A DNA stretch of 64,000 nucleotides from NCBI GenBank assembly GCA_910576935.1, contig CAJTKG010000010.1, positions 16,854 to 80,853 of the forward strand, read 5' to 3'. Each line of letters opens with the position of its first letter. Position 1 is the first letter of the stretch. This stretch comes from an uncultured Muribaculaceae bacterium. GTDB taxonomy: Bacteria; Bacteroidota; Bacteroidia; Bacteroidales; Muribaculaceae. A model generated the notes under the pieces. It saw only the letters and a list, made by a program, of their open reading frames with translations. It searched no databases and was not told where the DNA came from. This document shows positions 20,262-31,310 of this stretch, in pieces. The translations under genes were made by a program, and so were the position numbers.

Positions 20262-21410
20262 ATGATTTCAACTATTGCCAAACTCGGGGACCTCAATACC
20301 CCATGCTATTTCTACGACATGACTCTTTTGCGACGCACTATCGCCTCGCTGAAAGAAGCTATAGACAACAGGCCGATACATGTACATTACGCAATGAAGG
20401 CCAACTCAAACCCCGAGATACTCCGCGCGATCAGCAACGCCGGCTTCGGTGCCGACTGTGTTAGCGGCGGCGAGATCAGGCTGGCCTTGAAATGTGGCTT
20501 CAAAGCCGCCGATATCTCTTATGCCGGAGTAGGCAAGACCGATGACGAAATCAATCTCGGACTCGAATGCGGCATAGGCTGTTTCATCGTCGAGTCGATA
20601 GAAGAACTCGCGATGATCGGTGATATCTCAGCTACGCGCGGCGCAAAAGCCCCGGTGGCGTTGCGAATCAATCCCGATATCGACGCCCACACCCATCATT
20701 ATATAACTACGGGATTGAAGGAAAACAAGTTCGGCATAGACATGCGTCTGCTCGACAAAGCCATCGACACCCTCGACCGTTATCAATCGCTGCAACTAAA
20801 AGGTCTGCATTTCCATATCGGTTCACAGATACTGACGCCCGAACCTTTCGTCGAACTGTGTCATCGCGTCAACCGCCTGTCAAAGCAGATCACATCACAC
20901 GGTCATAATCTCGAATTCATAGACACGGGCGGCGGCTTCGGCATAGACTATGACGACCCCGACGCTAACCCCATACCAGACTTCAAGCCCTTTATTGACG
21001 CTATAATGGACAATCTCGACATGAGTCTGTGCAACTACGTCATAATCGAGCCGGGGCGCTCGCTGGTAGCGCAATGCGGCACACTTCTGTCTCATGTCAT
21101 ATACGTAAAAGAAGGTATTGAAAAGAAATTCATAATACTCGACGCCGGTATGAACAACCTTATACGACCGGCCCTATATGGCGCACACCACCGCATCGAA
21201 AACATCTCAACCAAAACCGGTACAACATATGAAAAATATGACGTAGTCGGTCCTATTTGCGAAAGTTCCGACATCTTTGCCGAGGATGAAAACCTTCCCC
21301 GTACCCGACGAGGCGACATCATCGCAATACGTTCGGCCGGCGCATACGGCGAAACGATGTCATCGACATACAACTCGCGGCCCCTGCAATCTTTCATACT
21401 TAAAGATTAA
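20262..21410 (+). CDS. lysA: Diaminopimelate decarboxylase
   Basis: LysA converts meso-diaminopimelate to lysine, the last step of lysine synthesis, using PLP. The 382-aa product is a fold-III enzyme: an alanine-racemase-like barrel with the PLP lysine Lys46 in VHYAMKANSN, the phosphate-binding GGGFG (DTGGGFGIDY), the EPGRS motif, then a beta domain with the active-site CESSD near residue 333 and the conserved GAYG near the end. The closest alternative, a carboxynorspermidine or arginine decarboxylase, lacks this CESSD/GAYGxTMSS pattern. The gene is monocistronic by spacing. Confidence 0.94.
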   Translation: MISTIAKLGDLNTPCYFYDMTLLRRTIASLKEAIDNRPIHVHYAMKANSNPEILRAISNAGFGADCVSGGEIRLALKCGFKAADISYAGVGKTDDEINLGLECGIGCFIVESIEELAMIGDISATRGAKAPVALRINPDIDAHTHHYITTGLKENKFGIDMRLLDKAIDTLDRYQSLQLKGLHFHIGSQILTPEPFVELCHRVNRLSKQITSHGHNLEFIDTGGGFGIDYDDPDANPIPDFKPFIDAIMDNLDMSLCNYVIIEPGRSLVAQCGTLLSHVIYVKEGIEKKFIILDAGMNNLIRPALYGAHHRIENISTKTGTTYEKYDVVGPICESSDIFAEDENLPRTRRGDIIAIRSAGAYGETMSSTYNSRPLQSFILKD

Positions 21411-21598
21411 GCGACCTCGCCCCACGTAAGGCCATCAACCGAAGATGTAATAAATCGATTCGAAGGTTGAAACCGAGGTTGACGAAAGAATTCGCTCCAT
21501 GCGCCTTTGAAACTCTCGCACTATGATATCACCGTTTGAAAAAATGGAGCGATATTAACAATTTTTATTTAGCGGGGGATGATATGTGATTTTTTTCG

Positions 21599-21606
21599 TA
21601 TCTTTG
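21599..21606 (+). promoter_or_regulatory. -7 box of the carAB operon
   Basis: TATCTTTG, a perfect TAnnTTTG, lies 57 bases upstream of the carA ATG at 21664. It lies inside the longer open frame that begins upstream, which supports the later start for carA. No TTG at the usual -33 distance was seen. Confidence 0.6.
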
Positions 21607-21663
21607 CATGGTTTTCCAATCATTAGGGGAGCCAAACTCACATTTACTGCAAAAACCACCCCT

Positions 21664-22797
21664 ATGCGAGAGACAAAACGCGCCGTCCTCATTCTTGCCG
21701 ACGGCACCAAATTTGAAGGTAAATCCTTCGGCTATGAAGCATCGGCCTCCGGAGAAGTAGTTTTCAACACCGCCATGACCGGCTATCCCGAGAGCCTGAC
21801 CGACCCGTCTTATGAAGGCCAGATTCTGGTAACGACATTCCCTCTTCTCGGCAATTACGGTGTGCCGCCGGCCGACAGCCGTGAATTTCTAAGCGATTAT
21901 CTTGAAGACTCACATATACACTGCCGCGCCATCGTCGCTCAAGATTATTCATGGCAACACAGCCACTGGCTGGCCGACCGCTCACTCTCTGACTGGCTTA
22001 AAAGCGAAAAAATAACCGGCATATACGACATCGACACCCGCGCCCTGACCAAGCACCTGCGTGAAAACGGCTCAATGCTTGGCAAAATCATCATCGAGGG
22101 CTGTGACGATGTCGATTTTTATAATCCCAATCTCGAAAACCTCGTCGGAATGACATCAAGCAGTGGTGTCACTCTCTATGACACCGATACTGACGGTCAC
22201 ATCAATGCTGTCTGTCTCGACAACGAGAATCCCGACGCAGGCAAATCAGACAAAAAGACGGTCGTGTTGGTCGACTGCGGCGTCAAGCACAACATCATAC
22301 GTTGCCTGACGCGGCGTGGTGTGCGTGTTGTGCGAGTGCCGTGGGACTACGACTTCAACCGCATCGCATACGACGGTCTGTTTATCTCTAACGGCCCCGG
22401 CAATCCCGACTTTGCCGAGGCAACTGTCACCAACCTGCGACGCGCTCTCGACGGAGACCGCCCCATCTGCGGTATCTGTATGGGCAACCAATTGCTTGCC
22501 AAGGCTGCCGGCGCAAAGATATATAAGCTCAAATACGGTCACCGCAGCCATAACCAGCCTGTGCGCCGTGTAGGCACCGATACCTGCTTCGTGACATCGC
22601 AGAACCATGGCTTCGCCGTCGATTCAAATACCTTGCCCGAAGGATGGGAGCCTCTTTTCGTCAACATGAACGACGGCACCAACGAAGGTATACGCCATAT
22701 CACCAAACCATTTTTCTCGGCCCAGTTCCACCCCGAAGCATCGAGCGGGCCGAAAGATACCGAATTCCTTTTTGACGAATTTATAAGCTTGCTCTAA
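21664..22797 (+). CDS. carA: Carbamoyl-phosphate synthase small subunit
   Basis: CarA is the glutaminase subunit that feeds ammonia to CarB for carbamoyl phosphate, used in pyrimidine and arginine synthesis. The start chosen is MRETKRAVLIL, downstream of the promoter box. The 377-aa product has the small-subunit N-domain (LADGTKFEGKSFG, FNTAMTGYPESLTDPSY) and a class I glutamine amidotransferase domain with nucleophile Cys272 in GICMGNQLLA and His356/Glu358 in FHPEASSGP. carB follows 28 bases later. Confidence 0.96.
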   Translation: MRETKRAVLILADGTKFEGKSFGYEASASGEVVFNTAMTGYPESLTDPSYEGQILVTTFPLLGNYGVPPADSREFLSDYLEDSHIHCRAIVAQDYSWQHSHWLADRSLSDWLKSEKITGIYDIDTRALTKHLRENGSMLGKIIIEGCDDVDFYNPNLENLVGMTSSSGVTLYDTDTDGHINAVCLDNENPDAGKSDKKTVVLVDCGVKHNIIRCLTRRGVRVVRVPWDYDFNRIAYDGLFISNGPGNPDFAEATVTNLRRALDGDRPICGICMGNQLLAKAAGAKIYKLKYGHRSHNQPVRRVGTDTCFVTSQNHGFAVDSNTLPEGWEPLFVNMNDGTNEGIRHITKPFFSAQFHPEASSGPKDTEFLFDEFISLL

Positions 22798-22825
22798 CCC
22801 CCGATAGTAAAGACAATAACCGACA

Positions 22826-25800
22826 ATGGCAAACGACAAAAAAATTAAGAAAGTGCTGCTTCTCGGTAGCGGCGCCCTGAAAATCGGCGAAGCCGGCGAA
22901 TTTGACTATTCAGGCTCTCAAGCTCTCAAGGCTATGCGTGAAGAAGGCATAAACACCGTGCTGATCAACCCCAATATCGCGACAGTCCAGACATCGGAGG
23001 GTTTTGCCGACAAGATCTATTTCTTGCCCGTGACTCCTTATTTCGTCGAGAAAATCATAGCAAAAGAGCGGCCGGACGGCATAATGCTCGCCTTCGGCGG
23101 CCAGACGGCCCTAAACTGCGGCGTGGCTCTTTATGAAAACGGAATTCTCGAACGCTATGGCGTCGAAGTGCTCGGTACACCTGTGCGCGCCATCATGGAC
23201 ACCGAAGACCGCGAGCTCTTTGTCAAGAAACTCGACGAAATCGACATCAAGACCATCAAAAGCGAGGCTGTCGACAATATCGACGACGCACTGCGTGTAG
23301 CCAATACATTGGGATATCCGGTCATCGTGCGCGCAGCATATGCCCTCGGAGGTCTCGGCAGCGGTTTCTGCGACAATGACAGCGAGCTTCGCTCTCTGAC
23401 AGAAAAAGCTCTCGCCTTCTCCCCCCAGGTGCTCGTCGAAAAATCGCTCAAGGGATGGAAAGAGGTCGAGTATGAAGTCGTACGCGACCGTTTTGACAAT
23501 TGTATCACCGTCTGCAACATGGAAAACTTCGATCCGCTCGGTATCCACACCGGCGAAAGCATCGTCGTAGCTCCGTCGCAGACACTGTCGAATGACGACT
23601 ACCACTACCTGCGGTCACTGGCAATAAAAATCATACGCCACATCGGCATCGTCGGCGAGTGTAACGTGCAGTATGCCTACGACCCTTCGTCGATGGACTA
23701 TCGCGTCATCGAAGTAAACGCCCGCCTCAGCCGTTCGTCAGCGCTGGCGTCAAAAGCGACAGGTTATCCTCTTGCTTTCGTCGCTGCCAAACTCGGCCTC
23801 GGCTACGGCCTGTTCGATCTCAAGAACGCTGTCACCCAGAGCACATCGGCTTTCTTCGAACCGGCTCTCGACTATCTTGTTGTCAAGATTCCGCGTTGGG
23901 ATCTCGGCAAATTCCACGGAGTCAAACGCGAGATCGGCTCGTCGATGAAATCTGTAGGCGAAGTAATGGCCATAGGCCGCACCTTTGAAGAGGCCATACA
24001 GAAAGGTCTGCGCATGATCGGACAGGGCATGCACGGCTTTGTAGAAAACAAAGAGCTGAAAATCGATGACATCGACACAGCGCTGACCGAGCCGACCGAC
24101 AAACGCATATTCGTCATAGCCAAAGCACTGACACACGGCTATACTGTCGAGCGCATCCATGAGCTGACAAAAATCGACACATGGTTTTTATATAAACTCA
24201 AAAACATCATTGACACCGCCGACGAACTTGCCGAAGTCAACCGGCTCGAAGACCTCGATCACAACCTGCTACGTCTTGCAAAGCAACAAGGATTCAGCGA
24301 CTTTCAGGTTGCCCGCGGCGTGCTGAAAGAAAGAATGACCGACGCCGAGAACGCCGTCACTACTGTGCGCGCTCTGCGCAAGTCACTCGGTATCGTCCCC
24401 GCCGTCAAGCAGATCGACACCCTTGCCGCCGAATATCCGGCAAAGACCAACTATCTCTATCTCACATACAACGGTACGGAAAACGACATCGATTACGAAA
24501 ACGACGGACGTTCGGTTGTCGTGCTCGGCTCGGGCGCATACCGCATCGGTTCGTCAGTCGAATTCGACTGGTGTTCGGTCAACGCCCTTATGACTGTCAA
24601 ACGTCAGGGATGGCGCTCGGTGATGATCAACTACAACCCCGAGACAGTCTCGACCGACTACGACATGTGTGACCGTCTCTACTTCGACGAGCTGACCTAT
24701 GAGCGCGTAATGGACATCATCGACCTCGAACAGCCCCACGGCACGATATTATCTGTCGGAGGCCAGATACCCAACAATCTGGCCACACGCCTCGATGCCG
24801 CCGGTGTCAACATACTCGGCACCGACGCACGAAGCATCGACAATGCCGAAGACCGTCACAAATTCTCGGCTATGCTCGACCGTCTGGGCATCGACCAGCC
24901 TCGCTGGCGCGAATTGACAAGCATCGAGGATATCGACCGCTTTATCGCCGAAGTAGGCTTCCCCGTACTTGTCCGCCCGAGCTATGTACTATCAGGTGCA
25001 GCAATGAACGTCTGCTCGAACCACGAAGACCTCGTGCGCTTCCTGCGCCTGGCGGCGAATGTCTCCAAACAGCATCCCGTCGTGGTCACCGAGTTCATAC
25101 AGTTTGCAAAAGAAATCGAAATGGACGCCGTGGCCCAGAACGGCGAAATCAAAGCCTACGCCATAAGCGAGCACATCGAGTTTGCCGGCGTGCACTCGGG
25201 CGACGCAACCATACAGTTCCCCCCGCAGAAGCTATATGTCGAGACGATGCGACGCATCAAGAAAGTGTCGTCACAGATCGCACGCGCGCTCAACATCTCG
25301 GGTCCGTTCAACATACAATATCTTGCCAAAGACAACGATATCAAGGTCATCGAATGTAATCTGCGGGCATCGCGAAGCTTCCCGTTCGTATCAAAGATAC
25401 TTAAGATAAACTTCATCGATCTGGCAACAAAAATCATGCTCGGACTGCCGGTAGAAAAGCCGCACAAAAATGCGTTCGACCTCGACTACGTCGGTATCAA
25501 GGCATCGCAGTTTTCGTTCTCGCGTCTTCAGGGCGCAGACCCGGTGCTTGGCGTCGACATGTCCTCGACGGGCGAAGTAGGCTGTATCGGCAACGACACC
25601 TCCGAAGCAATATTGAAGTCTATGCTTGCCGTGGGCCTGCGTGTGCCTCAGAAGGCGATACTACTCAGCACCGGCGGGCCTAAACAGAAAGCCGACATGC
25701 TCGACGCGGCCCACATGCTCAACAACAAAGGCTATAAGATATTTGCAACCGGCGGCACCCACAGTTTCCTGAACGACAACGGCATACCGGCAATACGCTG

Positions 25801-26053
25801 CTATTGGCCGTCGCAACCCGACATGCAGCCTCAGGCGCTGCAGCTGCTCCACGACAAAGCCGTCGATCTGGTCGTGAACATCCCCAAAAATCTTACATCG
25901 GCCGAACTCAGCAACGGCTACAAGATACGCCGCGCCGCAATAGACCTTAACATTCCCCTGCTCACAAACGCCCGTCTGGCCTCAACATTCATAAGAGCGT
26001 TCTCGACAATGCCGCTCGACGACATCGAGATCAAGAGCTGGGATGAATATTGA
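22826..26053 (+). CDS. carB: Carbamoyl-phosphate synthase large subunit
   Basis: CarB makes carbamoyl phosphate from bicarbonate, ammonia and two ATP. The 1075-aa product has the expected tandem halves, each opening with a GSGxxxIGxxxEFD motif (LLGSGALKIGEAGEFDYSG near residue 12; LGSGAYRIGSSVEFDWCS near residue 565), each with an ATP-grasp domain, and a C-terminal MGS-like allosteric domain (about 930-1075, FATGGTHSFLNDNGI). It is full length. Confidence 0.97.
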   Translation: MANDKKIKKVLLLGSGALKIGEAGEFDYSGSQALKAMREEGINTVLINPNIATVQTSEGFADKIYFLPVTPYFVEKIIAKERPDGIMLAFGGQTALNCGVALYENGILERYGVEVLGTPVRAIMDTEDRELFVKKLDEIDIKTIKSEAVDNIDDALRVANTLGYPVIVRAAYALGGLGSGFCDNDSELRSLTEKALAFSPQVLVEKSLKGWKEVEYEVVRDRFDNCITVCNMENFDPLGIHTGESIVVAPSQTLSNDDYHYLRSLAIKIIRHIGIVGECNVQYAYDPSSMDYRVIEVNARLSRSSALASKATGYPLAFVAAKLGLGYGLFDLKNAVTQSTSAFFEPALDYLVVKIPRWDLGKFHGVKREIGSSMKSVGEVMAIGRTFEEAIQKGLRMIGQGMHGFVENKELKIDDIDTALTEPTDKRIFVIAKALTHGYTVERIHELTKIDTWFLYKLKNIIDTADELAEVNRLEDLDHNLLRLAKQQGFSDFQVARGVLKERMTDAENAVTTVRALRKSLGIVPAVKQIDTLAAEYPAKTNYLYLTYNGTENDIDYENDGRSVVVLGSGAYRIGSSVEFDWCSVNALMTVKRQGWRSVMINYNPETVSTDYDMCDRLYFDELTYERVMDIIDLEQPHGTILSVGGQIPNNLATRLDAAGVNILGTDARSIDNAEDRHKFSAMLDRLGIDQPRWRELTSIEDIDRFIAEVGFPVLVRPSYVLSGAAMNVCSNHEDLVRFLRLAANVSKQHPVVVTEFIQFAKEIEMDAVAQNGEIKAYAISEHIEFAGVHSGDATIQFPPQKLYVETMRRIKKVSSQIARALNISGPFNIQYLAKDNDIKVIECNLRASRSFPFVSKILKINFIDLATKIMLGLPVEKPHKNAFDLDYVGIKASQFSFSRLQGADPVLGVDMSSTGEVGCIGNDTSEAILKSMLAVGLRVPQKAILLSTGGPKQKADMLDAAHMLNNKGYKIFATGGTHSFLNDNGIPAIRCYWPSQPDMQPQALQLLHDKAVDLVVNIPKNLTSAELSNGYKIRRAAIDLNIPLLTNARLASTFIRAFSTMPLDDIEIKSWDEY

Positions 26054-26101
26054 TAAACAGCTACAATCAACCATATTATCAACCATTAAAAACCTCACGT
26101 T

Positions 26102-29014
26102 ATGAAACGGTTTTATCGTCTCGCCCTTGTTGCAATGGCCGCTGTCATCGGCCTGAGCGCATCGGCAGGCAAGTACAAATTTGAAACGGTACCTGGTGAT
26201 CCTCTGAAAACACAGATCTACACACTGCCCAACGGTCTGAAGATATTCATGAGCGTCAACAAAGACGAGCCGCGCATCCAGGCAAACATCGCCGTACGCG
26301 TCGGCGGCAAAAACGACCCGGCCGAGACAACAGGTCTCGCCCATTACTTCGAGCACCTTATGTTCAAGGGCACAGAGCGCTTCGGCACAACCGACTACGC
26401 TACCGAAAAACCGCTGCTCGACCAGATTGAGAACCTCTTTGAAGTCTACCGCAAGACCAAAGACGAGACAAAACGCAAAGACTTATACCATCAGATCGAC
26501 TCAATAAGCTATCAGGCATCACTGTTGGCCATACCTAACGAATATGACAAGCTGATGAGCGCCATCGGCGCTACGGGCACCAACGCCTACACAAGCTATG
26601 ATGTGACCTGTTATACCGAGAATATCCCCTCTAACGAGATCGACAATTGGGCAATGATACAGGCCGATCGCTTCGAGCATCCGGTCATCCGCGGCTTCCA
26701 TACCGAGCTCGAGACCATCTATGAGGAGAAAAACATGTCGTTAACCTCTGACGGACGCAAAATGAACGAGGCCATGCTCACGGCACTCTTCCCGAGTCAT
26801 CCCTACGGCACCCAGACCGTACTGGGTACACAGGAAAACCTCAAGAACCCGTCGATCACCAATGTGAAGAATTATCACAAACAATGGTATGTGCCCAACA
26901 ACATGGCCATCTGTGTCGCCGGTGATTTCGATCCCGACAACATGGTCGACATCATCTCAAAATATTTCGGTCACCTCAAACCCAACAACAATCTACCCGT
27001 ACTCGACTTTCCGGCTGAAGCCGAAATCGTCGAGCCTGTCAATGTCGAAGTCCTCGGTCAGGAAGCCGAACGTCTCTATCTGGCCTGGCGTCTTCCCGCA
27101 GCCAAAGATCCCGACATGCTTGTTGTGCAACTCATGCTTCAGGTGCTCAATAATGACAAATGCGGTCTGATTGATGTAAACGTAAACCTGCCCCAGCGCA
27201 CACTTGGCGCCGGCGTCGGTCTGTATGACCTTGCCGATCAAGGCGCATTCATCATTATCGGTATGCCCAAAGGAGGCCAGACACTCGACGATGTGCGTGA
27301 AATACTTCTCGCCGAGGTCAAAAACCTGCGCGAGGGCAACTTTTCTGACGACCTTGTTCCCGCTATTGTCAACAACATGAAACTCGATCTACAGCGCTCG
27401 TTCGAAAGCAATGAGTCTCGCGCCACAATGTATGTCAACGCCTTCGTCAACGGTGAGTCATGGGCCGACATGGTCAAACAGCTCGACGAGCTCGATACGA
27501 TAACAAAAGCCGACATCGTGCGCGTAGCCAACAAATATCTCGGCAACAACAACTATGCGGCTGTATATAAACGCCAGGGCAAAGACCCCAATGAACTAAA
27601 GATAGCCAAACCCGAGCTGACGCCCATAGCCATGAACCGCGATGCCGCCTCTCAGATGCTCACCGACGTCCGGAACAGCAAAGTCGTGCCTATCGAACCT
27701 GTTTTCCTCGACTACAATAAAGACCTCACATTCCTCAAGGACAAAAACGGCATGCCGGTCTACTACACAGCCAACACGACAAACGATGTCTTCCAGCTCA
27801 CCTATATATATAATGTAGGCAGCAACAACGACCGCCGGCTCAACTACGCCGCCGAACTGCTCGATCTATTCGGCACTCCCGAGATGACATCGACTCAGGT
27901 GCAGAACGAATTCTACAAACTCGCATGCAGCTTCCGTGTATCGGTCGGCCGCGAACGTTCATATATCGTCATCAGCGGTCTGAACGAAAACATGCCTGCG
28001 GCACTCAATCTCGTCGAAAAACTCATCCATGAAGCCGTGGCCGACACAGCAGCCTACAACGCATATGTCGACCGCGTAGCCCAGAGCCGCGTCAACCGCA
28101 AGAAAAACCAACGCTCAAACTTCTCGGCCCTGACATCATATATGCGTTACGGAAAACACAATCCCACTACCGACGATCTGAGTGTCGACAGTCTCCGGGC
28201 CATCGACCCCAAATATCTAATGGGAGCGCTCGGAGATCTCGTCAGCCATGAATATCAGGTGATTTACTACGGCTCGACCCCGGCCGACAAACTTATTGCT
28301 GAAATCAACGCCGCACATCGCGCGCCCTCATCACTAAAACCGTCGCCCAAACAGGATGTCTACACTGCCGTACAACCCGAAGAAACTGTCATCTTCGTCG
28401 CTCCCTATGACGCAAAACAGCTCTACATGCAGATGTTCTCTAACCGTGGCGAGAAATATGATCAGGCAATCGAACCACTGCGCCGCGTCTACAACGACTA
28501 CTTCGGCGGCTCGATGAACGCCATCGTCTTCCAGGAAATGCGTGAGAGCCGTTCGCTCGCCTACTCTGCCGGCGCAAGCTACAGCGCACCGGGCTACCTG
28601 CGCAATCCATATACCTACAACTCGATGATCGCCACCCAGAACGACAAACTGCTCGACGCGATAACCGCCTTTGACGAAATCATCAACGACATGCCCCTAA
28701 GCCCGGCCGCATTCGACCTCGCCAAGAAAAACATCGAGTCGACCCTTCGCACCGAGCGTATAATCAAAGACAACATCGCATGGAGTTATATAAACGCCCG
28801 CGATCTCGGCCTCGACACCGACAGCCGTATCGCCGTCTACGAAGCACTCCCGTCGATCTCACTCGACGACGTCAAAGCATTCCAGGAAAAGAATGTAAAA
28901 GGTCGCACATACTACTACGCCATCCTCGGCGACACCGCCGACCTCGACATGGAAGCCCTCTCGAAACTCGGCAAAGTTGTCGTACTGACAACCGAAGAGA
29001 TATTCGGCGAATAA
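26102..29014 (+). CDS. M16 family zinc metalloprotease, double-domain, exported
   Basis: This 970-aa pitrilysin/insulinase-family protease has a signal peptide (MKRFYRLALVAMAAVIGLSASA). The zinc motif is the inverted HxxEH, His81-Tyr-Phe-Glu84-His85 (AHYFEHLMFKG), with a downstream glutamate in ETIYEEKNMS. The second half (about 540-970) repeats the fold without HxxEH, as in other two-domain M16 proteins (for example FQEMRESRSLAYSAGASY). It is likely periplasmic, degrading peptides. It lies 48 bases after carB, but the promoter arrangement is unclear, and it ends in its own terminator. Confidence 0.92.
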   Translation: MKRFYRLALVAMAAVIGLSASAGKYKFETVPGDPLKTQIYTLPNGLKIFMSVNKDEPRIQANIAVRVGGKNDPAETTGLAHYFEHLMFKGTERFGTTDYATEKPLLDQIENLFEVYRKTKDETKRKDLYHQIDSISYQASLLAIPNEYDKLMSAIGATGTNAYTSYDVTCYTENIPSNEIDNWAMIQADRFEHPVIRGFHTELETIYEEKNMSLTSDGRKMNEAMLTALFPSHPYGTQTVLGTQENLKNPSITNVKNYHKQWYVPNNMAICVAGDFDPDNMVDIISKYFGHLKPNNNLPVLDFPAEAEIVEPVNVEVLGQEAERLYLAWRLPAAKDPDMLVVQLMLQVLNNDKCGLIDVNVNLPQRTLGAGVGLYDLADQGAFIIIGMPKGGQTLDDVREILLAEVKNLREGNFSDDLVPAIVNNMKLDLQRSFESNESRATMYVNAFVNGESWADMVKQLDELDTITKADIVRVANKYLGNNNYAAVYKRQGKDPNELKIAKPELTPIAMNRDAASQMLTDVRNSKVVPIEPVFLDYNKDLTFLKDKNGMPVYYTANTTNDVFQLTYIYNVGSNNDRRLNYAAELLDLFGTPEMTSTQVQNEFYKLACSFRVSVGRERSYIVISGLNENMPAALNLVEKLIHEAVADTAAYNAYVDRVAQSRVNRKKNQRSNFSALTSYMRYGKHNPTTDDLSVDSLRAIDPKYLMGALGDLVSHEYQVIYYGSTPADKLIAEINAAHRAPSSLKPSPKQDVYTAVQPEETVIFVAPYDAKQLYMQMFSNRGEKYDQAIEPLRRVYNDYFGGSMNAIVFQEMRESRSLAYSAGASYSAPGYLRNPYTYNSMIATQNDKLLDAITAFDEIINDMPLSPAAFDLAKKNIESTLRTERIIKDNIAWSYINARDLGLDTDSRIAVYEALPSISLDDVKAFQEKNVKGRTYYYAILGDTADLDMEALSKLGKVVVLTTEEIFGE

Positions 29015-29041
29015 ACTCCTCCCGCCACAGACTCAGATACA

Positions 29042-29079
29042 GAGGACGGCACGCGGTCGTGATGACCCGCGCCGTCCTC
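29042..29079 (+). terminator. Terminator-like hairpin after the M16 gene
   Basis: GAGGACGG (29042-29049) pairs with CCGTCCTC (29072-29079), and CGCGG with CCGCG inside, separated by a two-base bulge. The T-run that follows is weak. A second small palindrome, CTGACATATTGTCAG, lies about 25 bases downstream. Confidence 0.6.
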
Positions 29080-29256
29080 GTCGTTTCCGGCCACACGACT
29101 GACAACTGACATATTGTCAGTAGAGAATAAACAGAGCTAAACGCCTGTTATTCAATAAAATTAAAAACATACAACTTTTTTGGCACACGATTTGTTTATT
29201 TAATGACAGAATCGAAAGAAATATAATAATAACATAAACATAAAACTCAAACAATT

Positions 29257-31167
29257 ATGGGAAAAATCATTGGTATCGACTTAGGCACGACAAACTCATG
29301 TGTCGCAGTTCTCGAAGGTAACGACCCTGTTGTAATCCCCAACAGCGAAGGCCGAAACACCACACCGTCAGTAGTCGCATTTGTCGACGGCGGTGAACGC
29401 AAAGTCGGTGATCCCGCAAAACGTCAGGCAATAACCAACCCCAAACGCACGATCTACTCGATCAAACGCTTCATGGGTGAAACATACGACCAGGTACAGA
29501 ACGAAATCGACCGCGTGCCCTACAAAGTAGTGCGCGGCGACAACAATACACCCCGCATCGACATCGACGGTCGCCAGTATACCCCTCAGGAGATTTCGGC
29601 TATGATACTTCAGAAAATGAAGAAAACCGCCGAAGACTACCTCGGACAGTCAGTGACCGAAGCCGTCATCACCGTACCCGCATACTTCAACGACTCACAG
29701 CGTCAGGCAACCAAAGAAGCCGGCGAAATCGCAGGCCTTACCGTCAAACGTATCGTCAACGAACCTACCGCCGCAGCGCTTGCATATGGTCTCGACAAAT
29801 CAAACAAAGATCAGAAGATCGCCGTATTTGACCTCGGTGGCGGCACATTCGATATCTCTATCCTCGAGCTCGGCGACGGCGTCTTCGAAGTGAAATCGAC
29901 CAACGGTGATACACACCTCGGCGGCGATGACTTCGACCATGTCATCATCGACTGGCTCGCCGACGAATTCCAGAAAGAAGAAGGCGTAGACCTCCGTCAG
30001 GATCCTATGGCCCTCCAGCGTCTCAAAGAAGCAGCCGAGAAAGCCAAAATCGAGCTTTCGAGCACGACTTCGACCGAGATAAACCTGCCTTATATCATGC
30101 CCGTCAACGGTATCCCCAAACACCTCGTCAAGACCCTCACCCGCGCAAAATTCGAGCAACTCGCCGACAAACTCATTCAAGCAACAATCAAACCCTGCGA
30201 ACAGGCTCTTAAAGACGCCGGCCTCACAGCAAAAGACATCGACGAAGTAATCCTCGTCGGCGGTTCTACCCGTATCCCCGCCATCCAGCAGGTAGTAGAG
30301 AAATTCTTCGGCAAAGCACCTTCGAAAGGCGTCAACCCCGATGAAGTCGTAGCAGTCGGCGCAGCCATCCAGGGCGGTGTCCTCTCAGGCGACGTCAAAG
30401 ACGTGCTTCTCCTCGACGTAGTGCCTCTGTCGGTAGGCATCGAGACCCTCGGCGGTGTCATGACAAAACTCATCGAAGCCAACACCACTATCCCGACCCG
30501 CAAGAGCGAGACATTCTCGACCGCTGCCGACAATCAGCCTTCAGTCGAGATCAATGTCCTCCAGGGCGAACGCCCCATGGCTAAAGACGACAAACTGCTC
30601 GGCAAATTCCACCTTGACGGCATCGCGCCCGCACCCCGCGGCATTCCTCAGATCGAAGTGACCTTCGAGATCGACGCCAATGGTATCCTCAACGTCTCGG
30701 CTAAAGACAAGGCCACAGGCAAAGAGCAGTCAATACGCATCGAAGCATCAAGCGGTCTGACCGACGCAGAAATCAAACGCATGAAAGACGAAGCCGCTGC
30801 CAACGCCGCTGCCGACGCCAAAGAAAAAGAGCGCGCCGATAAGCTCAACCAGGCCGACGCCATCGTCTTCCAGACCGAAAAACAGCTCAGCGAACTCGGC
30901 GACAAGATACCCGCCGATAAGAAGGCTGCCATCGAGACAGCCGTCAACCGACTCAAAGAAGCCCACAAGGCTGCCGACCTCGACGCCATCGACAGCGCCA
31001 TCAAAGAAATCGAAACCACTTTCGGAGCTGCCCAGCAGGACATCCTTAACGCCCAGGCTCAGCAACAGGCCGGCGCACAACAGGGAGGTCAGCCCAACCC
31101 CGGAGCCAACAGCAACCCAGGCTCAGACGACCATGTCACAGACGTCGACTTTGAGGAAGTGAAATAA
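29257..31167 (+). CDS. dnaK: Molecular chaperone DnaK (Hsp70)
   Basis: The 636-aa product starts [21 protein letters not shown], the ATPase phosphate-1 loop. It contains [17 protein letters not shown], the phosphate-2 motif [11 protein letters not shown] near residue 195, the adenosine motif [11 protein letters not shown] near residue 335, the substrate-binding domain ([18 protein letters not shown]) and a Gln/Gly/Asn-rich disordered tail ending in the acidic DVDFEEVK, which matches the usual EEVD-like end. grpE and dnaJ are not adjacent. The leader lacks a clear CIRCE inverted repeat, and a sigma54-like box is discussed under findings. Confidence 0.98.
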   Translation: MGKIIGIDLGTTNSCVAVLEGNDPVVIPNSEGRNTTPSVVAFVDGGERKVGDPAKRQAITNPKRTIYSIKRFMGETYDQVQNEIDRVPYKVVRGDNNTPRIDIDGRQYTPQEISAMILQKMKKTAEDYLGQSVTEAVITVPAYFNDSQRQATKEAGEIAGLTVKRIVNEPTAAALAYGLDKSNKDQKIAVFDLGGGTFDISILELGDGVFEVKSTNGDTHLGGDDFDHVIIDWLADEFQKEEGVDLRQDPMALQRLKEAAEKAKIELSSTTSTEINLPYIMPVNGIPKHLVKTLTRAKFEQLADKLIQATIKPCEQALKDAGLTAKDIDEVILVGGSTRIPAIQQVVEKFFGKAPSKGVNPDEVVAVGAAIQGGVLSGDVKDVLLLDVVPLSVGIETLGGVMTKLIEANTTIPTRKSETFSTAADNQPSVEINVLQGERPMAKDDKLLGKFHLDGIAPAPRGIPQIEVTFEIDANGILNVSAKDKATGKEQSIRIEASSGLTDAEIKRMKDEAAANAAADAKEKERADKLNQADAIVFQTEKQLSELGDKIPADKKAAIETAVNRLKEAHKAADLDAIDSAIKEIETTFGAAQQDILNAQAQQQAGAQQGGQPNPGANSNPGSDDHVTDVDFEEVK

Positions 31168-31189
31168 TATCTTACAAATAATCACAAGA

Positions 31190-31224
31190 ATATGGCGTAA
31201 CTTATTGGGTTACGCCATATTTTT
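31190..31224 (+). terminator. Rho-independent terminator after dnaK
   Basis: A perfect 12-base stem, ATATGGCGTAAC (31190-31201) with GTTACGCCATAT (31209-31220), a 7-base loop and a following T-run. Confidence 0.9.
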
Positions 31225-31310
31225 GTATAGAGACTACTGATTTGTCAACTTTATACAATCTATAATATGTAGCCGATATATAAAAATAATGTCTATTCGC
31301 ACTTTTTTCG

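Noticed and set aside
21586..21663. Upstream extension of carA
   Set aside because: It contains the perfect TATCTTTG promoter box, and family alignment begins at MRETKRAVLIL.
29100..29125. CIRCE-type heat-shock element before dnaK
   Set aside because: The palindrome CTGACATATTGTCAG is too short and lacks the TTAGCACTC core of CIRCE.
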